Positions 10,515-21,204 of a stretch of DNA of 64,000 nt are shown piece after piece. Under the pieces are notes generated by a model. That model did not search any database, was not told the DNA's origin, and was given only the letters and a program-made list of their open reading frames with translations. The stretch's first letter is position 1. The number at the start of each line of letters is the position of its first letter. The position numbers and the translations under genes are program-made. This DNA is from Ursus arctos (lineage: Eukaryota; Chordata; Mammalia; Carnivora; Ursidae), in contig NW_026622930.1 in NCBI RefSeq assembly GCF_023065955.2, forward strand, positions 17,771,449 through 17,835,448, given 5' to 3'.

Positions 10515-11238
10515 TGATGTGGTTGGGGAATATAGGTGAGGTTCAGTGGGGTTGAGTCCGGGGCCGATAACCAAGAAAGAATTCTTGAGGCATCTTTGGT
10601 GCAAAATGGTGGTTTATTAAAGCACGGGGACAGAACCCATGGGCAGAAAGAGCTGCTGCACCGGGGTTGTGAGGAATGGCCCATTATATACCCTGAAGTT
10701 GGGAGGGGGTTAGGAATAGCGTAAGTCTCTAAGGAATTTTGGAAGCAAGGTTTCCAGGACCTTGAGGGGGCTAGTTGTTGTTGGGAAAAGGTCATTTATT
10801 ACTGTCTAATAAAACCTGGGTCATGAAACCCTTCAGATGTATATCAGTGGGCCATATGCTTGGGGGATGATTGCCAACAGGTATCTTGCGGCGGGGGGGG
10901 GGGGGGGGGGGGGGCGGTTAGAGATAAAGGAAGTTTCCAAAGGAATTTTTATACATTAAAGTAGACTTACAGGATCTTGGTGGAGGGGAGGGGGTCAGGC
11001 TAGGACTGCCTTTTGCCCTTAGCAAAGTATTAACATCCAGGCAGCTGAATTCCTAGAGGAATGTCACGATGCCTGTTTCAAGGACTTGTCATGGGCTGTA
11101 TGTAGTAAGGACTGTTTCTTTGTCCTTTAGGGCAGCCAGGAGTGCCTGAAGAATGTTGCATACATCCCGGGGGGGGGGGGGGGGTTGCAGGGTGTCAGCT
11201 TCTGCTTTGTCTTCAGCTTGCTTTCTGCTCCCTCATCA
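10515..11238 (-). mobile_element. Class I endogenous retrovirus solo LTR, 724 bases, antisense
   Basis: The element begins TGATG and ends CATCA on the plus strand, so the terminal inverted repeat is intact. AAAAT at 10510-10514 is repeated exactly at 11239-11243 as a 5-base target-site duplication. Read on the minus strand it has a TATA box (complement of 10684-10691), an AATAAA poly(A) signal about 70 bases further on (complement of 10613-10618) and about 98 bases of U5. That spacing fits gammaretrovirus-like LTRs with a short R. Two C-runs on the LTR sense strand (complement of 10893-10914, 22 bases, and 11169-11184, 16 bases) lie in U3. No primer-binding site, gag, pol or env follows, so it is a solo LTR. 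A related shorter copy is at 49497-49912. Confidence 0.93.
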
Positions 11239-11243
11239 AAAAT

Positions 11244-11544
11244 GAATATTAACCATTTTTAAGTTGGTTTCTGTTTTGTGTGTTCACTGTTAAATTGTGA
11301 TCAGTGATCTTGTTCTTTGTTTTAATCTGTTCTCTCACCTTGTTCTCCTTCAGCTTTCATTCCACATTTCCTTACCTGTCAGAAGGAGAATGGGGTATAG
11401 GTATAACACACACATGTAAATATAGTACATTATGGGAAGAAATGGTTGTTTTGTAACATTTTCCAAAAGCCCCATATATAAAATAGGTTTCTAACTAGTG
11501 TTCCACTAACTATTTCATTTTCCCCAGGGATTTTTATCATATAA
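11244..11544. other. Unassigned sequence
   Basis: AT-rich DNA between the solo LTR and an L2 relic. No feature can be supported. Confidence 0.5.
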
Positions 11545-11665
11545 CATGATATTTATTCATTCATTCAGTTTTTTATTTGCTGATTCATTCGGTGGCCATT
11601 TTTGGGTGTTTACTGTAGGGTAGATATGGTGCCAAACATCAAATATATCACTGTGAACAAAGTAG
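11545..11665 (-). mobile_element. L2 LINE 3' end, antisense
   Basis: The segment starts 'gatatttattcattcattcag' and continues with 'ggtgtttactgtagggtagatatggtgcc' and 'cactgtgaacaaag'. It is the reverse complement of the L2 3' tail, with its terminal short repeats (TGAATGAATAAA-like) at the left. Confidence 0.55.
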
Positions 11666-11770
11666 AAGCCGTCTAGTTTTCTTCCATGGAATTGACCATG
11701 TTGTTTGTAGCAAGGGGGTGGGGGTTGTCACACAGAGCAATGTGGAGGAAACAGAAGTTCTGTTTAAGCC

Positions 11771-11971
11771 AGTGGTCCCAAACTCAAATTCATGTCCTGG
11801 AGAAACAGATGAAGCAGCACTTTGCAAGACAATAGGTATTTGGCTGTTTTTATTGTCTATTGTCATTTTCCTTGTTTCAGGACTCTGTAAAAGACTGTTC
11901 CTTGTATCACAACAAAAATATATATGTTCTTAAGTCCTATAGTTTGCTGGCCACGAGTTTGAGACCTGCAA
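11771..11971. mobile_element. Non-autonomous hAT DNA transposon (MITE), about 200 bases
   Basis: The left end (CAGTGGTCCCAAACTC...) and right end (...GAGTTTGAGACCTG) form imperfect terminal inverted repeats of the hAT-Charlie type. The flanking octamers TTTAAGCC (11763-11770) and TATAAGCC (11972-11979) match at 7 of 8, consistent with the 8-base duplication of hAT transposases. There is no transposase coding capacity. Confidence 0.65.
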
Positions 11972-11979
11972 TATAAGCC

Positions 11980-12644
11980 AGTGCAAAAGATTTTCTTTTA
12001 ACTTCTGTTATGAGCTGTGTTCCAAGTTGATTAAAGATTAGGCGGCAATTGGGCCACATTTGAAGTTTTTTTTTTTTTTTTTTTTTGCAATAAGTGTATT
12101 TGAGAAGAGCCTGCATGCCATTTTTATTCAACCATTTCTTGACTTCTACTAAACAATATGGCTTCGAAGAATTTTTCTTTTTCCTCTTATGATAGGTAAA
12201 GATTTCATTCCATAACTGTTCCTTTTGGTGACTCACATTGATATGCAAATGTGAACTTTCTTCCCAATTTCTATAGGATATCATGCAAGCAAGAGTGTGT
12301 ATATCCTCTCTATATCCTAATAATGTATGCTATAATAACCATGAACATATTTTTGATCTTTGAATTTTAATTATGTCAACGATACTTACTTTGATGTAAA
12401 TGTGTTTTTCTCAAAAAGATCAAGGTGTAGAATATGTAGTCAATTTAGTAAAATAGCGTTTTTATCATTTTTTATTACTTGTTGAGTTTCTACAGTATTC
12501 ATGGAACTTCAGCTCCTACTTAAGACTCAGGTGGTGTGCAGTAATTAAACAGTATTTTGGAAGCAGCGTTGTACATTTGATTTTGCTCAGAATTTTCTGC
12601 TTAGACAGTCTAGGATGTTACTGAAACAGCCCTACCATGCTGAT
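11980..12644. other. Unassigned AT-rich DNA with a T-run
   Basis: Includes a T-run at about 12067-12086. No gene or nameable repeat is seen. Confidence 0.5.
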
Positions 12645-12765
12645 GTCTTTAACATCATTGATTCATTAGTTCATTAAACCCACATTTATTGAGAATCTGC
12701 AATGGGCAGAGTACTATGTGAGTCTTTGAGGATATACAAATGAAGACCACATGGCTTTTTTTCAA
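12645..12765 (-). mobile_element. L2/MIR-type 3' end, antisense
   Basis: The block 'attcattagttcattaaac' then 'cacatttattgagaatctgc', 'gtactatgtgagtctttg' and 'gatatacaaatgaagacc' matches the reverse complement of the shared L2/MIR 3' tail. Confidence 0.5.
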
Positions 12766-13489
12766 GGAAAGCAGTAGTATTTTGAGATGACCATTGTATT
12801 CCAGTGTGTTGTACATATTATTAAGTCCAGTGGGAACACAGGTTTGGAAGTATTTAACTTATTTTGGGTTAAGCTTGGAAAGAGACAATTTGCTTGGGAA
12901 GGGGTAGGTTGACTCTTCAAATATAAGTAAAATATTCTCAGGCAGTGGGCTAGGAAAAGAATTGAGGCAAAAGGCGCAGTTAATCTATGGTGATTAAGTG
13001 GACTAGAGAATACAAAGGCATCCAAACAGGACAACATATAATTGTTTACATTATGAGAATACGTGTCAGTTTGCTTATCATCAAAATCAGTACAATTAAG
13101 CATTTATTGGTGTTTATTTTTGTAGATTACTGAGTTAGTTTGTTGCGACACAAAGTTCTCTGGCACTGACTATACGCTTGGGGGGTTTATAGGATGAGTA
13201 AAGCTGGCACTTCACATTAGAAAGATAAATATGGATATCAGTATATTATAATGATCTTATAAAGACATTATAGAATAGGCTGATTATATTGCTTTTATGC
13301 AAATTTGAATATGTATTTACCTATGAAAAATACTGTTTTGTATTAAAATAGAGGGTTTGGAAATTTTCTACACTTTTTTGATTTAATTTGTTAAAAATAG
13401 TATGATATTTGCCAACATTGATATCTTTGATATATACTTTCCATCTCTGATAAATTGGCTGGCTTGGTCGTAAACATATACATTACTCA
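12766..13489. other. Unassigned AT-rich DNA
   Basis: No gene or confident repeat. The minus-strand frame at 12762-13103 has no recognisable domain. Confidence 0.5.
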
Positions 13490-13890
13490 ATGAGGCTCTA
13501 TTCTATAGGGCCTATTATGTGTTAGGTATTGGAAATGCAAAGATTAATGAAGTGTTTATCTATATTTAGAGGCTTACAACCTAGTGATAAGAGTGAAAAT
13601 CTTGACTTTTACATGTCATAGGAAGTATAGCAGAGAGAGCATGTGGTATTGTGTGGTGAGGGGCAGCAACTAATGCCCGAAAAAGCCTGGATGGGGTTCA
13701 GAAAATGGAGTCATTTGATCTGAGATTGAAGTATGAGTAGGAAGTTACCAAGAAAATTCCAGGCACAGCAATTGTAAAGATGGGGATAAGGACACTAATT
13801 TTGATATCTGCTTGTAGTTCAGTATAGGTAAAAAGTAGGCTATGGTGTATAATTATAACAGAAATGTAACATAGGGCTCAAAACACATTA
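13490..13890 (-). mobile_element. L2 LINE fragment, antisense
   Basis: Successive blocks 'cctattatgtgttaggtattgg', 'aggcttacaacctagtgataag', 'gagattgaagtatgagtaggaagttacc' and 'ttccaggcacagcaattgtaaag' follow the reverse complement of the L2 3' region in the correct order. Confidence 0.62.
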
Positions 13891-15023
13891 TGGAGACCTT
13901 TGTACGACATAAATTTTTATTAATAACATCTCCAAGATGTTATTATGGTATAGATAATATAACCTTTCAGTTCTGTGCTGCTTTGGTTTTATTTTTGTCT
14001 TTTAATTATTTAAATTTTGAAGGCCATTTCTTCTCAGAATTGACAAAGTAAATTTGAGAATAAAATAAATAAAACTGAGAAATAAATTTTCCACTTTAAC
14101 AATGCTTGTTGTAAATAATGTGCTTATTTCCTTGCATTTGGGGAAACCTTTTGCACATATTTGTAATTCGTCACCTTCTTCCCTAATTTTATGCTCCTTG
14201 AAACTTATGTAGTATGGGGACCACACGTAAAGTACCATGGATTTATACTGCCTTTTAATATTTTTATTCTCCAGGAAATATTGAATGTAACACAAACAGT
14301 TGCACCCTGAGACCTCTGGGCTTGCTTAGCCATGGCTAGTGTAGCAGTGAACCTGGGAATGCATTCCAGGGAGAGACTCTTTTCATAACCCCAAACCTAG
14401 TGAATGGAACTGCTAGGTGTTATGATGACATTTGGCAAAAGCCAATAAAATGTAATCAGTAAATTCCCACATTTGAACGAAATGGTGTCTTTGTACTACT
14501 AGTTTCTTACACATATTCCTTTCTCTGAATTTTAACATGTGGAGACCGGAGAGACAACAGGCATCAAAATTATTATAAACTGCTTCCAAAATTATACGCG
14601 TATGAAGAATTGTCTGCCTGTACTCACATCATACACGCACACTCAAACACATATGCTATTTTTGCAGATGTATAAACATGCATTTTCATGATATGGTAGT
14701 TAATACAATTACGGATTTATTTTAAAGAATTGTTGATTTTAGTATGTTTTTACCATCATCCATTTTTTATTCAACATGTATTTACATTATGATTGCTTTA
14801 TGTGAGATAGCCATGGCATAGTTTTGACATTGAAAAAGACTACTTAATCTCACAACTTTGAAAAATGGCAATTTTAAATTATTTTTGTTTTTATTTGTTG
14901 AAAAGATTAGTGGTACTCATTTCAGTCCTTTCCTTTGTTTAAAAATGTCATTCTGATGTTTCAGGACTGGAACAAATTTGATTTTTGTAAGAAACACTGT
15001 AAGTAAGATAACACTAAACAGTG
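13891..15023. other. Unassigned AT-rich DNA
   Basis: No gene is visible. Bases 14580-14860 vaguely resemble old LINE sequence but cannot be named. Confidence 0.5.
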
Positions 15024-15065
15024 CTTTTCTTTTCTTTTCTTTTCTTTTCTTTTTTTCTTTCTTTA
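15024..15065. repeat. (TTTTC)n microsatellite
   Basis: A pyrimidine-only stretch of five- and four-base T/C units. It also creates a lysine-rich minus-strand reading frame that should be ignored. Confidence 0.95.
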
Positions 15066-15430
15066 CAAAAAGTTGTTTCTAATATCTCTTTGAACTTAAT
15101 GAAATGCTGTTGAAGAATGAAGTAAAATGTTTTTATGTGATGGAGAATAGGGTGATTTTGCTCCCCATACCTTGTCCCCCATTCTGAAATGCTTTGCAAA
15201 GCAAAATAGAAGGCCACCATGTTTACCTTTTTTACCTTTCCACCACAAACTTGGGGTCAAAATCAAAGGTTACCTTCTTTCTTGTGTCTGCATCTTCACA
15301 AAGACCATAACTGTGCAGATACTGTAAAATCTGGGTCAAAACTTGTTCCAACATTACACGATTAAGAATGTGCTGTAAATATAGGTTTCTTGTGATTTAG
15401 AAATTAAAATGACTTATTAAAGTCTTTTTT

Positions 15431-15490
15431 GAAAAATAGGGCCTATGGCCATACCACCCTGAACGCGTTCAATCTTGTCTGAAAAATAGG
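15431..15490 (+). pseudogene. 5S rRNA fragment (15441-15482) between 10-base direct repeats
   Basis: Bases 15441-15482 align without gaps to the first 42 nucleotides of vertebrate 5S ribosomal RNA, including the core ATACCACCCTGAACGCG. Six positions differ (2, 6, 28, 29, 31, 36), all transitions and several at CpG sites, as expected for a decayed copy. The internal control region (A box, intermediate element, C box) lies downstream of nucleotide 42 and is missing, so it cannot be transcribed as 5S. The decamer GAAAAATAGG occurs immediately before (15431-15440) and again at 15481-15490, overlapping the last two matching bases, which looks like a target-site duplication. No poly(A) tail is present. 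It is best read as a 3'-truncated retrotransposed 5S copy. Confidence 0.8.
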
Positions 15491-17029
15491 TCTTAAAAAT
15501 CAACCTTGGTACAGATACCAAGTTCAAAATAAAGCTACTTGGTCCATTTTTACCTTCTAAAGCAGCATATGCTTTTTGGTCATTCAATTTCCTTCATCAT
15601 CAGGATCCACTATATATAGGAAGCAAATGATATTCATAATTTTCTTTCTTTTTACAAAATGCCAACTTTCTGTATAGGAATATGATGTTATCTTTGGGAT
15701 AAGCTGCCTCCAATCTTAGAGATATTGGAGACAGCTCAGCCTTAAGTAGGAATTTGCCAAGAGTAAGGATAGATACACCCAGCTGCATAAGCTGGAGCCC
15801 TTGACCTAGAAGAGCCCAGGCTTCTGTGAGTAAGTAAACAGTGATGTCAGGATGCAATCTAGTAAGTGCTGTTTCAGAGATGTGACAAATTAGGTCAAAA
15901 CAATTAAAGTGGGTGTTGCACTCCCATAGCCATTCTTAGAATAATGTAGAGAGCCTTTGAATGAGCCAAATGAAAAGATGAAATTCTGCACTGGTTCCTA
16001 GTTTGTGAAAGAACTCCTCTTGCATGGCATTTCCGTTTAGTTAGAAAGCACAGAAATCCTATTCTCCATTACCTTCTGACTTCTGATTCTAATGGGCCAT
16101 ATGGTTCCCGATTTTTCTGTAAGTAACTTAATGCTTTGTGTAATTAAGAGGGCATATGCTTCCTGTACAAAATCACTGTTAGATCTCCTTTGCCTGGCAG
16201 AAACCAACATGGACCAGGTTGTGATATCAGCTTTTATCTGCTGCCAGTAAACTTTAAAATTGCTTAATAAAATTCAGAGAAAATGATGATACGTCTTACA
16301 GTTTTCAGGATAACCACATGCATTATTCTAGTTTATTCTGAGACTCGGTGCTCAAGAGAACTTAGCACCTTGTCACTCCCCATAACCCTCTCCCCACCAG
16401 CAGGCTTTTATGATGACAATTTGACCAGATATCAGGCAAAGTTAAAATTCTGTTTAGATTCTTTTTATTCTTTCTGAAATTTATGTACTTCATAGCATCA
16501 TTCCAGCTCACTGATTTTTAAACATCTCACAGAGAACCTTTTTTTTTTTTTTCTATTAACCTCATCTCTGCAAAGCAAGAACTACAGGTGTATGGTCAAA
16601 CAAATGTGAGTCATCTGTATAATTTTATACATGAAAGGGACAAAAAGGCATATCACTTTTTGTTTCACATTCTGAGGATTGACTGTCTTTGATCTTAACT
16701 CAAAATAGCTGTAGAATTAAGTCCTTTATCTCGAGTCCTTACTCTGCTTCAAGTTGCTTGAAGGATGGTCTAATTCCTTTTCTTTGTTCTGCTGAAACAC
16801 TTTTTAGAACTATCAGAAACTACCGGTTTTTACTAAAGCAGTAATTGTCAGAGACCCTGGCTAGGAGTCATGCTGGTGGTGTTCTGCACATATCAGAATC
16901 CATTGGAGGCAGTAGGAATTTTGAAACTTAAAAACTAGTATGAAAACAAAATGATGTATACTCATGTGAGTTAAAATTGATCTGTTTGGTAGGGACATGT
17001 GTTAGATTTCAGTAATGACTATAATGATT
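15491..17029. other. Unassigned DNA
   Basis: No coding exon, RNA gene or nameable repeat is supported. A T-run is at about 16540-16553. The frames at 15600-15857 (minus) and 16283-16477 (plus) show no domain. Confidence 0.5.
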
Positions 17030-17450
17030 CTGCACCCATGCTCATATCCATGGCTTGAAGTGTGACTTTGTAATAACCTCCCACCATGACTAGGGAGAAC
17101 CTCCCCACCTTTTGACTCTGGCCTTAGCCATGTGACTTGCTTTGGTCCAGTGAAGGAGGTGTAAGTAACAGCATCCTATTCTTAGCCTAGGTTTCAAGAC
17201 ATCTTGCATGTTTCTTATTGAGTTTTTGTGCTTCTGCCATAGCCAGAGAAGGACATTCCTGGCAGCATATTATTCTTGGAGAATGAGAACTTTGGAGCAG
17301 AGCCAACCCACAGACAAATGAAGAACTCACCTGAGATGAGCTGAACTCTGTAGATGCATAACAAATATTAGCTTGTAGTTGTACGCTACTGAGTTTTAAG
17401 GTGACTTGTTTTGCAGCAAAAGAACTCAATCTGCATTTGATGTGTGCAGT
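17030..17450 (+). mobile_element. MLT1-type MaLR LTR, sense, diverged
   Basis: The order 'gccttagccatgtgacttgctttggtcc', 'ggtttcaagacatcttgcatg', 'ttggagcagagccaaccc', 'acctgagatgagctgaac' and 'gctactgagttttaaggtgac' follows an older MLT1-group LTR with its 3' 'gccactaagttttgggg' region. Ends are decayed and no target duplication is visible. Confidence 0.55.
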
Positions 17451-18887
17451 CCTCTGCCAGAGGATGCTATTGCTTTTCAAAGATTCTTACAGAAATCTAC
17501 AATAAAAACTTTCGTAATCAGTATATGGTTTTCTAGAAATAACTTTTTAATGGATGAAATGAATAATGTTTAAGATATGTCATTGGCTCTGCCACCATAA
17601 TTATTTGGGTCACACCACTTAGATAATCCAGCTAGCTCAGCGTGTAAATATTTTTAGATTAGGTCTAGAGATTCATTGGTTCTGTGTTCTCCCTACTTCA
17701 CGCAGGAATGTTTTCTGACCTGACTGTAGGACTGACTGAATTACCAAAAAAAAAAAAAAAAAAAAAGTGAAACAAAAATATTATCGTATGACTTATTTCG
17801 TGTCTGATTCCTAATAAATGTTTGCATATTTGGCAAAATTTTCTAAGACTTGATTTCATTGTGAAATATGGAAGCAATCACTACTGTTTTGCACTGAATG
17901 CTTCTGGCTCTTCATCTTGGATGGGGCTTTTCATCCTGATGTTCATGGTTAGTAAGTTGTGAGGGTCACTTCTTGACTGAGCATTCAGTTGCTGCTATAG
18001 ACCTTCTAGGACTCTTCCCCTTTGCTCTCTGCCATGGCTTCTAGCAATGCTCCTTTCAGTTGTTGTCAGTCTAAGTCTCCAAGTGAGAAGTACAAGCACA
18101 AGGTCAGAGCCCTTAGACAACCTCCAAGGGACATAAGCCTTTGTTATTTTAACCTCTGAGATTTGGGTTTTTCTTATTCTTTTTTTTTCCTTTCTCTTTT
18201 TCTTACTCAGGTGTTAGCCTAGTCTCATGTACCATTTGATTATGAGGCTTTGGGAAGAGGAGATATAGTGCTCACCTGCCTCTAATCACCTCATGTGAAT
18301 GACAGTAATGAAACTTGACGGTTATTGAATGGATAATTTGGCAAAAGTGAGGTTGATATATTTCTATACCCATGACTCAAATATACCTCCCTCTGCCCAG
18401 TTGAAAATAAGTATTGAATCTTTTCTGGCCTGAGAAGTAGCTGATAGGGCTCTAATTCTCAGTCAATATGTAGATTGCTTTAAATAGGATCCTGGTTTCT
18501 CATGACTGGGCTCTGCTTTGAAGGGGCGGTGGTGGATATCTGGTTTAGAGGACTCCTGATGGTTTAGGAATAAGTCATATATGACATGGAAAAAATACAT
18601 ATTTTGGAAAGTTAAGATAGTTAAATAAACTTAGGATATTTTCATTTTAAATTTCTCTCAGCAAATACTCAGGGCCAATCCTGGCAAGAGTCTTTATAGC
18701 CCAGCTGGAAACCTTCACCAGCTCCCAGGAAATGGTGAGTCTCAGGGCTGCTGAGACAGAAGATTGGAGGGTGTGCTGAACATGTGAATTATGCATTTCA
18801 ATATGTGTTTCGAGTGGGTGATCTTGTTTTATCTTCCCACAGTGCTCTGCTTTGAGTATGATTCTTCCTAAGTAGGATTCTTCATAA
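17451..18887. other. Unassigned DNA with an A-run
   Basis: A 22-base A-run at about 17745-17766 could be an old retroposon tail, but no recognisable body precedes it. Nothing else can be supported. Confidence 0.5.
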
Positions 18888-19010
18888 GCAGTTGAAGGTT
18901 AGGTTAGGTCAATTGGCCAAGACCACAGGCACATTGAGAAAAAATAGCAGCACTTTGACTTCAACTCATTCCTTTTCCTCCAAGTGTCATGCCTTCTGCT
19001 ATAAGCTGCC
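18888..19010 (-). mobile_element. MIR: MIR SINE, antisense
   Basis: The segment 'gaaggttaggttaggtcaattggccaagacc' through 'cttctgctataagctgcc' is the reverse complement of the MIR core and tRNA-like head ('ggttaagtaacttgcccaagg' and the terminal 'actatgctatactgcc'). Confidence 0.6.
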
Positions 19011-19283
19011 TTGTGTTTCATCCCCACCGGGGCTCCCCCTTAAAATGCACTGGGCACATATCCTTCTCTCTCATCCAGCATCCCTGGGACTTCTTCCTGG
19101 GTGACCATGCACAGGTTATCCACAGCATGCAGCGGCCCTGCAGTTAGTTATGTCTCCCTGAAGACATGTAGTGCCTTTTCTCGCCTCTCCCATTGGTCTC
19201 CTTTCCTTATTCTTCAATTTCTTTTCATGCCACCTTTCCCTTTTTTATCCTTTTCCCTTTTTTCTATACTTTCTCGATTTAGT
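19011..19283. other. Unassigned sequence, pyrimidine-rich at its right end
   Basis: Bases 19195-19283 are T/C-rich and give spurious reading frames. No repeat or gene is recognised. Confidence 0.5.
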
Positions 19284-19507
19284 TCGTTCTTTCTTTCTTT
19301 CTTTCTTTCTTTCAAGATTTTATTTATCTGTCAGAGAGAGAAAGAGAGAGAGCACAAGCAGGGGGAGCAGCAGGTAGAGCCACAGCTTGATGTGAGAAGC
19401 AGGCTCCCCACTGAGCAAGGAGCCCAATGTGGGGCTCGATCCCAGGACCCTGGGATCATGACCTGAGCTAAAGGCAGCACTTAACTGACTGAGCCACCCA
19501 GGTGTCC
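19284..19507 (-). mobile_element. SINEC: Can-SINE, antisense, with target duplication
   Basis: A (TTTC)n run is followed by 'aagattttatttatctgtcag', a GA-rich segment, the 'ggggctcgatcccaggaccctgg' box and 'actgagccacccaggtg'. CGATTTAGT at 19275-19283 is repeated at 19508-19516. The TTTC run is the reverse of a mutated A-rich tail. Confidence 0.96.
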
Positions 19508-19969
19508 CGATTTAGTACAATTTCATTAGGGATTTGGTGAGAGGAAAATGCGTTAGGACTAGATCATTGGGTAAGTAAGTGAGGGAAGAAAGCTGAAATG
19601 TTTTAGTTTTCTTCTCCTTCTGACCAACCAAAATGAATATGATTGATGGTAGTTTTACAATATTTCTGAAAGCCAAGTGGTTAAAAATCTGATAAATGTA
19701 CTTTCTTAAAATGTTATTTAAAAAGATTAAGGCTTATGTCTTATTTCTTTATATAAATCTCCCAGTTGTGAGTAAAAGAAGTGAACAAAAAGAAATGGAT
19801 TAGCCTAGTCTCACATACCAAGGAACCAAGTAGAATTATACAATATTTCTAACTCTGAATATGTATGAAATATAAACATTTCAAACTATGGCTATCTGGG
19901 GGAATCTTACGTTTACGTGAGCATTATATTAAACTTGGTCTTCAACAAATATGGTCAGAAGATATGTTC

Positions 19970-20168
19970 AGGGGCGCCTGGGTGGCACAGCGGTTAAGCG
20001 TCTGCCTTCGGCTCAGGGCGTGATCCCGGCGTTCTGGGATCGAGCCCCACATCAGGCTCCTCCACTATGAGCCTGCTTCTTCCTCTCCTACTCCCCCCGC
20101 TTGTGTTCCCTCTCTCGCTGGCTGCCTCTATCTCTGTCGAATAAATAAATAAAATTAAAAAAAAAAAA
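19970..20168 (+). mobile_element. SINEC: Young Can-SINE, sense, with perfect target duplication
   Basis: This is the cleanest young-type copy here: 'ggggcgcctgggtggcacag', 'cggttaagcgtctgccttcgg', 'gcgtgatcccggcgttctgg', 'atcgagccccacatcagg', a CT-rich segment, AATAAATAAATAAAAT and an A-run. AGAAGATATGTTC at 19957-19969 is repeated exactly at 20169-20181. The tRNA-like head contains the pol III A and B box regions. Its form is my main reason for proposing a bear-type genome. Confidence 0.98.
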
Positions 20169-20284
20169 AGAAGATATGTTCGTATCTTGTAGTATATCTT
20201 TCAAAGGAATAAAAATCACAAGATGCTTCAACTAATTTAAATATGTAAACATGAAGGTATAGTAGGAAGTTCTAGATTTGGTTT

Positions 20285-20580
20285 GATTGGGGCCTCAACA
20301 ATGTCAGCAAGGGTCAAAGTGAGGTGGTTTTTTTTGGTTTGTTTTCTTCTTTCTGCTTCGATGTCTGTCCTATATTCAGGGGTTCCGGGCATTGCACAGG
20401 CGTGGCAACATGTTGCAACAAGAGAACGGTTTCTTGGACTTACTTTTATAGTGAGGGAAACTTTTCCAGGAGCAGTGTCTGCAGAAACCCTAAGACCTTA
20501 TTGGCCTGTATCACATTTCATGTTCACAATTAAATAAAATGGATTGAATCTTGAGGTTGTGATAAGACCACACTCCCTGA
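20285..20580. repeat. Probable old interspersed repeat, family not named
   Basis: The pattern 'gtcagcaagggtcaa', 'cttctttctgcttcgatgtctg', 'tttatagtgagggaaactttt', 'tattggcctgtatcaca' looks like an ancient mammalian interspersed element I have seen in other genomes but cannot name with confidence. The open frames at 20283-20537 follow from it. Confidence 0.3.
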
Positions 20581-21204
20581 GAGAGACATGTAAACTAACA
20601 GTTTCAGTAAACAGGGAAGAAGGACAAATATCCGTAGTATAAGAAAGTAGCAGTGACTACTAGAGCATTTGGATTTGTTTCCATATTACAGTTTGTTTTT
20701 TCCTGTTGTCATTCCTGCTGAAACTCATGAGTGTGTATATGTGTAGTATTTGTTTGCCTGAGAAAGAGAGAAAAAAAGAGACATGATTCTTATATTGTTA
20801 GATTCAGCAGGCTCATGGAAATTAGCTTCTTGAACATTAGGAATGAATTTGAGAAAATGCATTTTGTTTCAAGTGGTGAAGAAAATGGTGAATTACTTGT
20901 ATTTCATTCCTGCTAATCCTTCTTGGTTAACCACATCTTGTTTGTTTCTTCTCTCAGTATCAGTAATGTTTCCATCTTTAATTTAGAGATTATACCTTGT
21001 TCTATTTTGCAGCCCACACATAGAAATATCAGCATCATTATATGTTTAACTTGTTCCCAGATTGATTAGTCACGGGTATGTGTTGCCAAGTGCAGTACAG
21101 TATATTATACAGAGAAAAATCACTCTGGGCACAAAGATGCTTATGCATATGTTTGTATTGTAGTGGGGGATAGTTGTTGGTGAAGACTCAATTGCCTTCA
21201 ACTG
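20581..21204. other. Unassigned AT-rich DNA
   Basis: No feature is supported. A purine-rich stretch is at about 20761-20784. Confidence 0.5.

Noticed and set aside
10493..10795. Minus-strand 100-codon frame
   Set aside because: It lies across the U3-R-U5 of the solo LTR, a region that does not encode a protein in class I elements.
11937..12284. Minus-strand 115-codon frame with a lysine run
   Set aside because: The lysine run is the T-run at 12067-12086 read in reverse, and one end lies in a hAT MITE.
17745..17766. A-run as the tail of a processed pseudogene
   Set aside because: The preceding sequence shows no recognisable mRNA, RNA gene or SINE body, and no target duplication could be found.
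19101..19466. Plus-strand 121-codon frame with a hydrophobic-looking centre
   Set aside because: The F/L/S-rich part is a T/C-rich tract and the end is an antisense Can-SINE.
19970..20060. tRNA-like sequence that could be called a tRNA gene
   Set aside because: It is the tRNA-Lys-derived head of a Can-SINE with SINE body, A-rich tail and target duplication. The same applies to the other SINE heads.
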